A model generated the notes under the pieces. The model ran no database searches and had not been told where the DNA came from. It worked only from the letters and a program-made list of their open reading frames with translations. Shown here piece by piece: positions 10,503 through 19,745 of a DNA stretch of 64,000 nucleotides. Source of the stretch: CAVSRC01 sp963762605 (GTDB taxonomy: Bacteria > Pseudomonadota > Alphaproteobacteria > Rhizobiales > Kaistiaceae); assembly GCA_963762605.1 (NCBI GenBank), contig CAVXLJ010000018.1, positions 186,001-250,000 of the forward strand, read 5' to 3'. Numbering within the stretch: the first letter of the stretch is position 1; every line of letters starts with the position of its first letter. A program made the position numbers and the translations under genes.

Positions 10503-10894
10503 GAGCAGCCTGTCCCGCCCTTCGCCCAGCGCGCGATGTCGGCGCGGATGCGTGGGCCACTCGCCGATTCGGTCAGCGGTCCGTAAGCCGTGGCGCTGGA
10601 ACCGCTTGTCGCCTGCACGACCAGCGCCGGCAGGCCGGTGGGATCGTCCTTCTTGACGAGAAGGATGCGCGACACGGCGGCATTGCGCTCGGGCGTGTAG
10701 ACATAGCCGGCGAAGGTGGTGTCGCCCTTGGCGAACCAGCAGCGGCCGATGGAATCGGCCAGTTGGACCGACAGGTTGTATGCCGCGTCCGAGACTTCGA
10801 CGGCGCCACCGCCGCCGCCGGCAGACTGGCAGCCGGAAAGTCCCACCAGAGCGGCAAGGCCAAGGCCGGCGAGGAGGGGGCGGTGTGTCTTCAT
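10499..10894 (-). CDS. predicted lipoprotein, unknown function, embedded between purQ and purL
   Basis: A 131-residue protein with a classic lipoprotein signal: a basic start (MKTHR), a hydrophobic core, and the lipobox LSGC with the lipidated Cys at residue 22, followed by a Gly-rich linker. The mature part (AYNLSVQLADSIGRCWF and later) belongs to no family I recognise; it contains two further cysteines. It overlaps purQ by 4 nt at its start and purL by 4 nt at its end, so all three are likely translated in series. A link between an envelope lipoprotein and purine synthesis is not obvious. Confidence 0.8.
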
Positions 10895-11589
10895 GCGGCT
10901 GTCTCCAATGCGCTGGCGACGCTCTCGAAGAGGCCGCGTCCGTCGGTGCCGCCCTGCAGGTCCTCGATCAGGTCTTCCGGGTGGGGCATCATGCCGAGCA
11001 CGTTGCGGCGCTCGTTGAGGATGCCGGCGATGTCGTCGAGTGAGCCGTTGGGATTACTGGCGGTGCCGCGTTCGCCGTTCGCATCGACATAGCGAAAGGC
11101 GACCCGGTCCTCGCCATTGAGACGCGCCAGCGTCTCATCGTCGCAGCGGTAGTTGCCATCGCCGTGGGCGACCGGGCAGCGCAACACCTGGCCGGTCGAA
11201 TAGCGGCTGGTGAACAGCGTGTCGGTGGTCTCGACGCTCAGATGCACCTCGCGGCAGATGAAGCGCAGGCTGGCATTGCGCATCAGCACGCCGGGCAAGA
11301 GCCCGGCCTCGCACAGGATCTGGAAGCCGTTGCAGATGCCGAGCACCGGCACCCCGGCTGCGGCCCGCTCGGCGACCGCCTGCATCACCGGAGCGCGTGC
11401 GGCAATGGCGCCGGAGCGCAGATAATCGCCATAGGAGAAACCGCCGGGGAGCACGATCAGGTCGGCCGGCGGCATGTCGCTGTCGGCATGCCAGGCGATC
11501 GCCGGCCGGCTGCCGGTGACCTTCTCCAGTGCCGCAATCATGTCGCGGTCGCGGTTGGAGCCGGGAAAGATGACAAGAGCGGATTTCAC
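10891..11589 (-). CDS. purQ: phosphoribosylformylglycinamidine synthase, glutaminase subunit PurQ
   Basis: A class I glutamine amidotransferase of 232 residues that supplies ammonia to PurL. The nucleophile is C86 in VLGICNGFQ, and the His-Glu pair is in MMPHPEDLIE near the C terminus; the oxyanion-strand motif VLPGGFSYGDYLRSG is at residues 47-61. It overlaps the following lipoprotein gene by 4 nt. About 150 bp separates it from the exported-protein gene upstream, with no terminator evident. Confidence 0.97.
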   Translation of the reverse strand: MKSALVIFPGSNRDRDMIAALEKVTGSRPAIAWHADSDMPPADLIVLPGGFSYGDYLRSGAIAARAPVMQAVAERAAAGVPVLGICNGFQILCEAGLLPGVLMRNASLRFICREVHLSVETTDTLFTSRYSTGQVLRCPVAHGDGNYRCDDETLARLNGEDRVAFRYVDANGERGTASNPNGSLDDIAGILNERRNVLGMMPHPEDLIEDLQGGTDGRGLFESVASALETAA

Positions 11590-11739
11590 GGGCGTCGGTC
11601 CGCTTTCTTGTGGTCGCGCTGAAGGGAGCGCCTCGACGGCAAACGCTTAGCCGATTCTGCGACGTTGGGAAGGGGGAGGGCGCCGCTCAACGGGTTTATT
11701 TTTGCCGGATCGGGCATGTTGGCATGTTCCGGGCGCGCC

Positions 11740-12249
11740 TCACCGTCGTGGGGCGAGGCCCTGAAGGATCTCGTTGACGTATTCGGCGGCGTGGCGCTCC
11801 GTGCGGCATAGTTGGCCGGGGGCGTTGAACAGATAGGTCTTGCCGGCATAAGTGGTGCAGGCGCGCACCGGCCCGCCGGAAATGCCGCGACAGGCGAAGC
11901 TGCCCTCGGTGACAAGGAAGGTCAGCCCGGCGTGGCTGAACGTGTCGACGCGGCCGGGGGTCGGGGGGAGCGGCACGGCCGCGGACGGCTCGTCGTCGAA
12001 TGCCAGTGCTTGCGGCGCGCAGGCGGTTGCCGCCGCGTCGGCGATGGTGATGGCGATCGTCGTGCCGGAACAGCGGTGGATCTTGCAGTAGACGATGTAT
12101 GCGTTGTCCGCGCCGTTCACGTCCCAGCGGTTGGCGTCGAAACGCAGCGCCAGGCCGCCGATCCAGGCGACGCCGTTGACGCGCGGCGGTTGGGCATGGG
12201 CGACAGGGGCCAGAAGCAGTAACGCGATGAGAAAGGCGAGCGGGCGCAT
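11740..12249 (-). CDS. exported cysteine-rich protein, unknown function
   Basis: A 169-residue protein starting MRPLAFLIALLLLAPVAHAQ, a clear Sec signal peptide with predicted cleavage after AHA. The mature chain contains six cysteines (residues 55, 60, 77, 120, 131 and 148), which could form three disulfides in the periplasm. No family is recognised. The ATG at 12249 was chosen because it begins the signal peptide; the frame extends 16 codons further upstream. It lies between purS and purQ, about 78 bp after purS and 150 bp before purQ, so it may share the pur transcript. Confidence 0.7.
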   Translation of the reverse strand: MRPLAFLIALLLLAPVAHAQPPRVNGVAWIGGLALRFDANRWDVNGADNAYIVYCKIHRCSGTTIAITIADAAATACAPQALAFDDEPSAAVPLPPTPGRVDTFSHAGLTFLVTEGSFACRGISGGPVRACTTYAGKTYLFNAPGQLCRTERHAAEYVNEILQGLAPRR

Positions 12250-12327
12250 CGTCTTCGAGTTCGTTGCAGTCGCCTCGGATCGGTTCCTGGCGGTCAAATG
12301 CGGCGAAAGCCGGGGCGGGGCGCCGCC

Positions 12328-12567
12328 CTACACCAGCTCGACGCGGAAGTCCTCAATCACCGTATTGGCGAGGAGTGTCTCGCCCATTGCATGAAGCGTC
12401 GCTTCGGCCTTCGCCGGGTCGGCTTCGGCAAGCTCGATATCGAAGACCTTGCCCTGCCGCACGCCGTTGATGCCCGAAAAGCCGAGCGCGGCCAGAGCCC
12501 CCTCGATCGCCTTGCCCTGCGGATCGAGGACGCCGGTTTTCAGGGTGACGGTGAGACGGGCCTTCAC
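12328..12567 (-). CDS. purS: phosphoribosylformylglycinamidine synthase subunit PurS
   Basis: A 79-residue subunit that bridges PurL and PurQ and helps channel ammonia. It shows the family pattern: a first strand ARLTVTLKTGVLDPQG with the conserved GVLDPQG, a helix AIEGALAALGFSGI, a V-RQGKVFDIEL strand, and an ending in DFRVEL. It initiates with GTG at 12567, 14 nt after the purC stop. The upstream continuation of the frame runs antiparallel through purC and is not coding. Confidence 0.95.
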   Translation of the reverse strand: MKARLTVTLKTGVLDPQGKAIEGALAALGFSGINGVRQGKVFDIELAEADPAKAEATLHAMGETLLANTVIEDFRVELV

Positions 12568-12581
12568 GGGAAGCCGCCCGC

Positions 12582-13346
12582 CTATTGCACCAGCACCGGA
12601 CCGCTGCCCTTGGGCCGGTCCTGCTCGATGAGGATGCCGAGGCGCCGCGCCACCTCCTGATAGGCCTCGACCAGCCCGCCCATGTCGCGGCGGAAGCGAT
12701 CCTTGTCGAGCTTGTCCTTGGTCTGCACGTCCCACAGGCGGCACGAGTTGGGCGAGATCTCGTCGGCGACGACGATCCGCATCATCTCGTTCTCCCACAG
12801 GCGGCCGCATTCGATCTTGAAATCGACGAGCTGGATGCCGGCGCCGAGGAACAGGCCGGAGAGGAAGTCGTTGACGCGGATGGCGAGCGCCATGACGTCG
12901 TCGATCTCCTGCGGGCTCGCCCAGCCGAAGGCGGTGATGTGCTCCTCGGAGACCATCGGGTCTTCGAGCTCGTTGCTCTTGTAATAGAACTCGATGATCG
13001 AGCGCGGCAACACGGTGCCTTCCTCGATGCCCAGGCGCTTGGACAGCGAGCCGGCGGCGACGTTCCTGACCACCACTTCGAGCGGGATGATCTCGACCTC
13101 GCGGATGAGCTGCTCGCGCATGTTCAACCGCCGCACGAAGTGGGTCGGAATGCCCATGCGGTTGAGGTGGGTGTAGATGTGCTCCGAAATCCGGTTGTTG
13201 AGCACGCCCTTGCCGTCGATAATCTCGTGCTTCTTCTTGTTGAAGGCGGTGGCGTCGTCCTTGAAGAACTGGACCAGCGTCCCCGGCTCGGGACCTTCGA
13301 ACAAAATCTTGCTCTTGCCCTCGTAGATGCGCCGGCGCCGGTTCAT
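12582..13346 (-). CDS. purC: phosphoribosylaminoimidazole-succinocarboxamide synthase PurC
   Basis: SAICAR synthetase of 254 residues that joins CAIR and aspartate with ATP in purine synthesis. It starts MNRRRRIYEGKSK, the alphaproteobacterial form; an in-frame ATG 30 nt upstream is less likely. The SAICAR signatures are present: IPLEVVVRNVAAGSLSKRLG mid-protein and LVDFKIECGR later. It is the first gene of the minus-strand pur block and is divergent from the DUF1476 gene, with about 255 bp between them. Confidence 0.97.
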   Translation of the reverse strand: MNRRRRIYEGKSKILFEGPEPGTLVQFFKDDATAFNKKKHEIIDGKGVLNNRISEHIYTHLNRMGIPTHFVRRLNMREQLIREVEIIPLEVVVRNVAAGSLSKRLGIEEGTVLPRSIIEFYYKSNELEDPMVSEEHITAFGWASPQEIDDVMALAIRVNDFLSGLFLGAGIQLVDFKIECGRLWENEMMRIVVADEISPNSCRLWDVQTKDKLDKDRFRRDMGGLVEAYQEVARRLGILIEQDRPKGSGPVLVQ

Positions 13347-13602
13347 GGGTACGTACCGCGGTTTGTGAAAATCCATCAGACGGGGTCCCAGGCGAAAAAA
13401 GTGTTATGCGACAACAGCCTGCGCCCAACTCAAGCGGCCGAACGACGCCGCGTGGCGGACCTTATGCGATCGGCTGCAAATCCACAATGAGCCATCCCGA
13501 TGCGCAGGATTGCCGCGGTGCGTTTGGGTCGCCGACGGCGTTGATTTAGGCTATGCCAGACGATATGCAAGTCCGCCCTATCGGCAGGGGGAGCCGCAAG
13601 AC

Positions 13603-13929
13603 ATGACGACCTTCGACAAGCGCGAGGATGCCTTCGAGAACAAGTTCGCGCACGACGCCGAACTGCAGTTCAAGGCCCATGCGCGCCGCAACAAGCTGCT
13701 CGGCCTGTGGGCCGCGGCGCTGCTCGGTAAAACGGGTGACGACGCTTTGGAATACGCCAAGACGGTGGTTGCCGCCGATTTCGATCATGCGGGTCATGAG
13801 GACGTGTTCCGCAAGATCCGCGAGGATTTCAACAAGGCCGGCGTGCCCCAGTCCGACCATCAGATCCGGCGCACCATGGACGAGTTGCTGGCGCAGGCCG
13901 TGGAGCAGGTGCGCACGGAAACGATCTAG
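13603..13929 (+). CDS. DUF1476 family protein, predicted ATPase inhibitor zeta-type subunit
   Basis: A 108-residue soluble, mostly helical protein opening MTTFDKREDAFENKFAHDAEL. This matches the DUF1476 family, whose Paracoccus member is the zeta inhibitor of F1-ATPase; the charged N-terminal stretch is the segment that blocks rotation in that protein. Alphaproteobacteria commonly carry it next to purC, as here, divergently. The start at 13603 follows GGGGGAG about 10 nt upstream. Function in this organism is inferred from the family. Confidence 0.88.
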   Translation: MTTFDKREDAFENKFAHDAELQFKAHARRNKLLGLWAAALLGKTGDDALEYAKTVVAADFDHAGHEDVFRKIREDFNKAGVPQSDHQIRRTMDELLAQAVEQVRTETI

Positions 13930-13943
13930 AGGGTTCCACCGAA

Positions 13944-14722
13944 ATGTCATTACCGGCGCTCGCCGCGCGGCTGCGCAACGGCGAGACGCTTTATAGCGGC
14001 TGGGTGGCGATGCCCGAGCCGCTGGTCGCAGAAACCGTCGCACGCGCTGGATTCGATTGCGTCTTGCTGGATATGCAGCACGGCCTGCTCGATACTGGAT
14101 CGGTCATGGCCGGCATCGGCGCCGTGGCTTTGGCCGGCAAGCCCGCGGTTGTGCGCGTGGCGCTGGGCGATGACGCCGCCGCTGGCCATGCGCTCGACAT
14201 GGGGGCCCAGGCGGTCATCGCGCCAATGGTCAACTCGGTCGAGGATGCGCGCGCACTCGCCGCGGCGACCAAGTATCCGCCGCTTGGAGAACGCAGCTGG
14301 GGGCCGACGCGGGCGATGCACCTGGAAGGCATCGAGCAGCCGTCGCAATATCTCGAAAACGCCAACCGGACCTGCTTCACCTTCGCCATGGTCGAGACGG
14401 TGCGGGCGCTCGGCGCGCTCGACGCGATCCTGGCGGTGGACGGCATCGACGGCGTCTTCGTCGGCCCGTTCGACCTGTCGGTGTCGCTGTCGGCAGGCCG
14501 GCAGGTGGTCGCGGTCGACGCCTCGGTCGACGCGGCGATCAAGCACATCGGCGAGCGCGCCGCGGTGGCGGGCAAGGTCGCTGGCATCTACGCGGCGACG
14601 GCGGAGCGGGCGCGCACCTTCCGCGATTTCGGCTACCGGTTCATCGCGCTCGGAGCCGATCAGACCTACCTGACCCTCGGCGCGGCCGCATTGCTCGAGG
14701 CCGCGCGCGCCATGGACGCGCC

Positions 14723-14726
<4 letters not shown>
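13944..14726 (+). CDS. HpcH/HpaI family aldolase
   Basis: A 260-residue class II (metal-dependent) aldolase of the HpcH/HpaI/citrate-lyase-beta superfamily. Members cleave or form 4-hydroxy-2-oxoacids such as 2-keto-3-deoxy sugar acids. Visible residues are the catalytic-base motif LLDMQHG, the metal-binding Glu in AMVETVRAL and the Asp in GVFVGPFDLSVSLS; the Gly-Glu-Arg loop LGERSWGPTRA binds the substrate carboxylate. It follows DUF1476 by 14 nt and converges on purB with a 4-nt tail-to-tail overlap. The exact substrate cannot be read from the sequence. Confidence 0.9.
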
Positions 14727-16036
<1,310 letters not shown>

Positions 16037-16128
16037 CTGCTGGAGCCTGCCGTTGTCGGGGTTACGGCGCGGTCTAGCAGAGGGCAGCCGGCTTCACAAT
16101 CGGCGGGCAGCGCCGGTCGCCTGCATGG

Positions 16129-16803
16129 CTACGCCACGATACTTTCGGCGGCGCTCCGCAACGCGGCGATGTTGTCCTTGTAGGCGCCGGCACCGTCCTC
16201 GAAGACGGCCGAGCCGGTGACCAGGACGTCGGCGCCGGCCGCGGCGATGGCGCGGGCATTCTTCGCCGTGATGCCGCCGTCGACTTCGATGACGATGTCG
16301 CGGGTGCCGATCATGGCGCGAATCTCGGCGATCTTGGCAAGCAATTCGGGAATGAACGACTGGCCACCGAAGCCCGGATTGACGCTCATCACCAGGACGA
16401 GGTCGACGAGGTCAAGGACATAGGGAAGCATGCTCGCCGGCGTTCCGGGATTGAGCACGACGCCGGCCTTCTTGCCGAGAGCGCGGATCGTCTGCAGCGA
16501 GCGATGGAGGTGCGGCCCCGCCTCGACATGCACGGTCATACGGTCGGCGCCGGCCTCGGCGAAGGCGGCGAGGTAGGGATCGGCCGGCGAAATCATCAGA
16601 TGGACGTCGAGCAACTTGCGCGTATGCGGCCGGATCGCCCGCACCACGCCGGGTCCGATGGTGATGTTGGGCACGAAGTGGCCGTCCATCACGTCGACGT
16701 GGATCCAGTCGGCGCCGGCTGCGTCGACCGCGGCGACTTCCTCGCCCAGCCTGGCGAAGTCGGCCGACAGAATTGAAGGTGCGATCAGAACTCGGTGGTT
16801 CAT
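16129..16803 (-). CDS. rpe: ribulose-phosphate 3-epimerase
   Basis: A TIM-barrel enzyme of 224 residues interconverting ribulose-5-phosphate and xylulose-5-phosphate. It has the signatures IAPSILSADFARLGEEV, HVDVMDGHFVPN (metal His and Asp), HVE, VMSVNPGFGGQ and EVDGGI. The ATG at 16803 gives the family N terminus; a further in-frame start 36 nt upstream is less likely. It lies 92 nt upstream of purB on the same strand and could be co-transcribed with it. Confidence 0.96.
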   Translation of the reverse strand: MNHRVLIAPSILSADFARLGEEVAAVDAAGADWIHVDVMDGHFVPNITIGPGVVRAIRPHTRKLLDVHLMISPADPYLAAFAEAGADRMTVHVEAGPHLHRSLQTIRALGKKAGVVLNPGTPASMLPYVLDLVDLVLVMSVNPGFGGQSFIPELLAKIAEIRAMIGTRDIVIEVDGGITAKNARAIAAAGADVLVTGSAVFEDGAGAYKDNIAALRSAAESIVA

Positions 16804-16950
16804 GGGATCGGCGGTATCATGCAAGTCCGCCGGGCGCAATCACAAGGCGGTCAAGTCCCCTGACAATGACTGGATACGGACGTCGCCCGGCACGGCCGAA
16901 GTCTGTCGACCGGGGTAGGCACCTGCCGCCGCAAACGGGGAGAAACGTCG

Positions 16951-17349
16951 ATGAGTCAGGAATTCTTCTGGTTGGCGCTGACGGTCGCGATGACCGGGCT
17001 GATCTGGGTGCCGTACATTCTCGATCGAATCGCCACGCGCGGGCTGATGGGCACCTTCGCCAATCCAGGTCCGGAATTGGCGAAGCAGTCGGACTGGGCC
17101 GAACGCATGAAGGCCGCGCACTACAACGCGATCGAGAACCTCATGATATTCGCGCCGCTCGTCCTGATGCTGCACGCGCTCAACATCTCGACGGCGGCAA
17201 CGGTGGCGGCGGCGGCAACCTATTTCTGGGCGCGGCTGATTCACCTGGTGGTCTACACGATGGGCATCCCCATCGTGCGCACGCTTGCCTTCGCCGTGGG
17301 TTTCTTTGCGCAGGCGGTGCTGCTGCTTGCGGTGTTCGGCATGATGTGA
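16951..17349 (+). CDS. MAPEG family membrane protein
   Basis: A 132-residue, four-helix inner-membrane protein. The helix 1 to helix 2 region with ERMKAAHYNAIENLMIFAPL carries the E-x-x-x-N-x-x-E-type pattern of the MAPEG superfamily (membrane-associated eicosanoid/glutathione metabolism proteins), though bacterial members have no assigned substrate. It stands alone, divergent from rpe and convergent with the P1 peptidase gene. Confidence 0.83.
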   Translation: MSQEFFWLALTVAMTGLIWVPYILDRIATRGLMGTFANPGPELAKQSDWAERMKAAHYNAIENLMIFAPLVLMLHALNISTAATVAAAATYFWARLIHLVVYTMGIPIVRTLAFAVGFFAQAVLLLAVFGMM

Positions 17350-17367
17350 AGAATTTTCGTGAGGGCA

Positions 17368-17470
17368 TTAATCGTCCGCTAACCATGTGACGGCATAGTC
17401 ATCCTCGCGGATAGGTACTGCGTACCGCACTGGTTTCACCGCCCCGGCCCGCGACGGCCGGGGCGGTTTC
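17368..17470 (+). other. structured non-coding stretch, possible small RNA
   Basis: Between the MAPEG gene and the convergent peptidase gene lie a CtrA-half-site-like TTAA-N7-CTAA (17368-17382), a short perfect hairpin GGTAC-TGC-GTACC (from about 17414), and a long terminator-like hairpin at 17439-17466. The arrangement of promoter-like element, stem and terminator could encode a small RNA, but no homology was identified. Confidence 0.2.
17439..17468 (+). terminator. convergent-gap hairpin terminator
   Basis: CCGCCCCGGCC (17439-17449) and GGCCGGGGCGG (17456-17466) form a perfect 11-bp GC-rich stem with a six-base loop, followed by TTTC. The short T-tract favours the plus strand, terminating the MAPEG transcript or a short RNA. 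Confidence 0.6.
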
Positions 17471-17496
17471 ATGTTCCGCCGCAAAGCTCCGGACGT

Positions 17497-18474
17497 TCAG
17501 CGGAATTTTTCTCGCCAGGTGGGCAGCAGATCGCCCGGCGCAGGGGCCGCCTCGTAGATGGCGCGGGCGATGGCGCGGGCCATGCACGCCGCCCCGGCGG
17601 CGCCGATGGCGATCATGTCCGCCGCCGCGTCCGCCCGGCCGGTCGCCAGGGCGAAGATCATGTCGCCATCCATGGGCGTATGCGACGGCCACAGTGCGCG
17701 GGCGAAGCCGTCATGCGCCATGATCGCCAGCCGCTTGGCTTCCGCCTTGGTCAGGCGCGCATCGGTGGCAACCACGGCGATCGTCGTGCTTGACCGCTCG
17801 ATCTGTCCCTTGGTGCGCAACGCGGTGGCCTCTGCCGGGTAGGCAAGGGGCGGGCCGAGGCCGCCGAACTCGCCGTCGCGCTCGAAGGGCGCCGCCCAGA
17901 AATGTGGGCCGTCGCCAATCGTCGCCTGGCCGAGGGCATTGACCGCCACCAGGGCCGCGACGGTGATGCCGCTGTCCAGACGCGTGGAGGCCGAACCGAG
18001 GCCGCCCTTGAGGTTGACGGTGGTGGCGCCGGTGCCGGCGCCGACGCTGCCGAGGGCGAAGTCGTGCGAGGCGGCATCAAGCGCCGCGCGGCCGAGCGCC
18101 GGGTAGGGCGCAGCGGCGCCCCAGTTCTTGTCGCCGCCGTTCAGCAGATCGAAGAGGATGGCGGCCGGAACGATCGGAACGCGGGCCGGGCCGATGGCGA
18201 CGCCGCGGCCGGCCTCGGCGAGACCCGCCATGACGCCGCCGGCTGCTTCGAGGCCGAAGGCGGAGCCGCCGGCAAGCACCACCGCATCGACGGTGGCGAT
18301 CGTCTGCTCGGGGGCCAGCAGGTCGCTGTCGCGGGTGCCCGGCGCGCCCCCCATGACATGGCCGGAGGCGACCGCCGGCTCGTCGCACAGCACCACGGTG
18401 ACGCCCGATTTGAGGCGGGCATCGTCGGCATGGCCGACCCGCAAACCCGCGACATCGGTGAGGAGGTTGTTCAA
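17497..18474 (-). CDS. P1 family peptidase (DmpA/BapA-like aminopeptidase)
   Basis: A 325-residue self-processing Ntn-type hydrolase related to DmpA and beta-peptidyl aminopeptidases. It has the opening NLLTDVAGLRVGHADD, the AGGSAFGLEAAGG motif, and the GSVGAGTGATT...KGGLGSAS region whose Gly-Ser is the predicted autocleavage site and nucleophile. A TTG start at 18474 was chosen because it gives the family N terminus and has GGGGAG seven nt upstream; the longer frame to 18588 would run into the upstream binding-protein gene. It begins 26 nt after that gene, so peptide cleavage and amino acid uptake are probably co-expressed. Confidence 0.88.
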   Translation of the reverse strand: MNNLLTDVAGLRVGHADDARLKSGVTVVLCDEPAVASGHVMGGAPGTRDSDLLAPEQTIATVDAVVLAGGSAFGLEAAGGVMAGLAEAGRGVAIGPARVPIVPAAILFDLLNGGDKNWGAAAPYPALGRAALDAASHDFALGSVGAGTGATTVNLKGGLGSASTRLDSGITVAALVAVNALGQATIGDGPHFWAAPFERDGEFGGLGPPLAYPAEATALRTKGQIERSSTTIAVVATDARLTKAEAKRLAIMAHDGFARALWPSHTPMDGDMIFALATGRADAAADMIAIGAAGAACMARAIARAIYEAAPAPGDLLPTWREKFR

Positions 18475-18499
18475 TATTCGGCTCCCCGATCGGGTGCCG

Positions 18500-19627
18500 C
18501 TAGCTGCCGGCATCGCCGAGCCGGCCGCCGCGCCACTCATAGAGAACGAAGCCCGGTAGCGACATGTCGCCCTTGGCGTCGAAGGCAAGATCGCCGATCA
18601 CCGTGGTGAAGCGGCCGCTGTCCATTGCCTTGACGACGGCGTCGAAATCGTTCGATCCGGCGGCTTTGGCGGCCGCGGCCCAGACCTGCACGGCGGCGTA
18701 GCTGGGCAGGACATAACCCTCGGGCTCCACCCCGCGGGCGCGGAACGCGGCCACGACATCGGCGGCGCCGGGATTGTCACGGGCATCCGGTGCGAAGGTG
18801 ACCAGCGTGCCCTCGGCAGCATCGCCGGCGACGTTGAGGTATTCGTTGGTGACCAGCGCGTCGGGGCCGACGATCACGGTATCGAGGCCCGCGGCGCGGA
18901 TCTGACGCGCGATCAGGCCGGCCTCGTTCGGGTAGCCGCCGATATAGACGACACCGATATTGGCGGCCCGCAGCTGGTCCACCAGGCCGGTGAAATCGCT
19001 GGTGCCCGGATCGTATTCCTCGGTGAAGGCTTCGCGCTTTCCCGCTGCGTTCATGGCAACGCGCGTGGCGTCGGCGAGGGACTTGCCGTAGGGGCTGCGG
19101 TCATCGATCACGGCAACCGCCTTGTTGGGGAAGCGCTTGGCGATGGCCTGGCCGGCAACGACGCCCTGCTGGTCGTCACGGCCGGCCAGGCGATAGATGC
19201 CGGCGCCGGGACGCTTGTCGGTGTAATCCGGCCAGGTGGTGCCCGGCGAAATCTCGACGATGTGGTTGGCGACATAGACCGAGGATGCGGCCAGCGAAGC
19301 GCCAAGGCAGAGATGGCCGACGACCATGACGGCGCCCTTGCCGGCGAGCTGGTTGGCGACGGCATCAGCGGTCTTGGGATCGCACTTGTCGTCCATCGCC
19401 TGCAGCGCCAAAGGGGCCCCGTTGACGCCGCCGGCGGCGTTGATGTCGCCAATCGCCTGCGCGGCGCCGTCGCGCATCTCGCCGCCGAAAATGGCGAAGT
19501 TGCCCGACATCGGCCCGGCGACGCCGATGATCGTGTCGGCATGAACGGTGGCGGCGGCAAACAGGCCGGCGGCGGCAATCAGACAGGCGGCAAAGCGGGC
19601 ACCGGCGGACACGGGCAGCGCCTCCAT
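18500..19627 (-). CDS. branched-chain amino acid ABC transporter substrate-binding protein
   Basis: A 375-residue periplasmic type 1 binding protein (LivJ/LivK class). It has a signal peptide ending at VHA-D, then the family opening TIIGVAGPMSGNFAIFGGEM and the hinge pattern GHLCLGASLAASSVY. It is a close paralogue of the protein encoded at 19746-20852, from which it is separated by a terminator, so it has its own promoter or depends on read-through. It is followed closely by the P1 peptidase gene. Probable ligand: amino acids; exact specificity unknown. Confidence 0.9.
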   Translation of the reverse strand: MEALPVSAGARFAACLIAAAGLFAAATVHADTIIGVAGPMSGNFAIFGGEMRDGAAQAIGDINAAGGVNGAPLALQAMDDKCDPKTADAVANQLAGKGAVMVVGHLCLGASLAASSVYVANHIVEISPGTTWPDYTDKRPGAGIYRLAGRDDQQGVVAGQAIAKRFPNKAVAVIDDRSPYGKSLADATRVAMNAAGKREAFTEEYDPGTSDFTGLVDQLRAANIGVVYIGGYPNEAGLIARQIRAAGLDTVIVGPDALVTNEYLNVAGDAAEGTLVTFAPDARDNPGAADVVAAFRARGVEPEGYVLPSYAAVQVWAAAAKAAGSNDFDAVVKAMDSGRFTTVIGDLAFDAKGDMSLPGFVLYEWRGGRLGDAGS

Positions 19628-19680
19628 GGGGGCATGATCTCAACTCCGTCAAACTGCCGCCGGACCACGGAGAAGGCAAA

Positions 19681-19709
19681 CAAAAACCCCGGCGTCGCCA
19701 CCGGGGTTT
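19681..19709 (-). terminator. rho-independent terminator of the livK-like gene
   Basis: On the minus strand AAACCCCGG and CCGGGGTTT form a 9-bp stem with an 8-nt loop, ending in a TTTTTG run. It sits 36 nt past the stop of the 19746-20852 binding-protein gene and just before the start of the next paralogue. Confidence 0.85.
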
Positions 19710-19745
19710 CTGCACCGCCCAAAGACGGCGATGAATGCGACGAGA

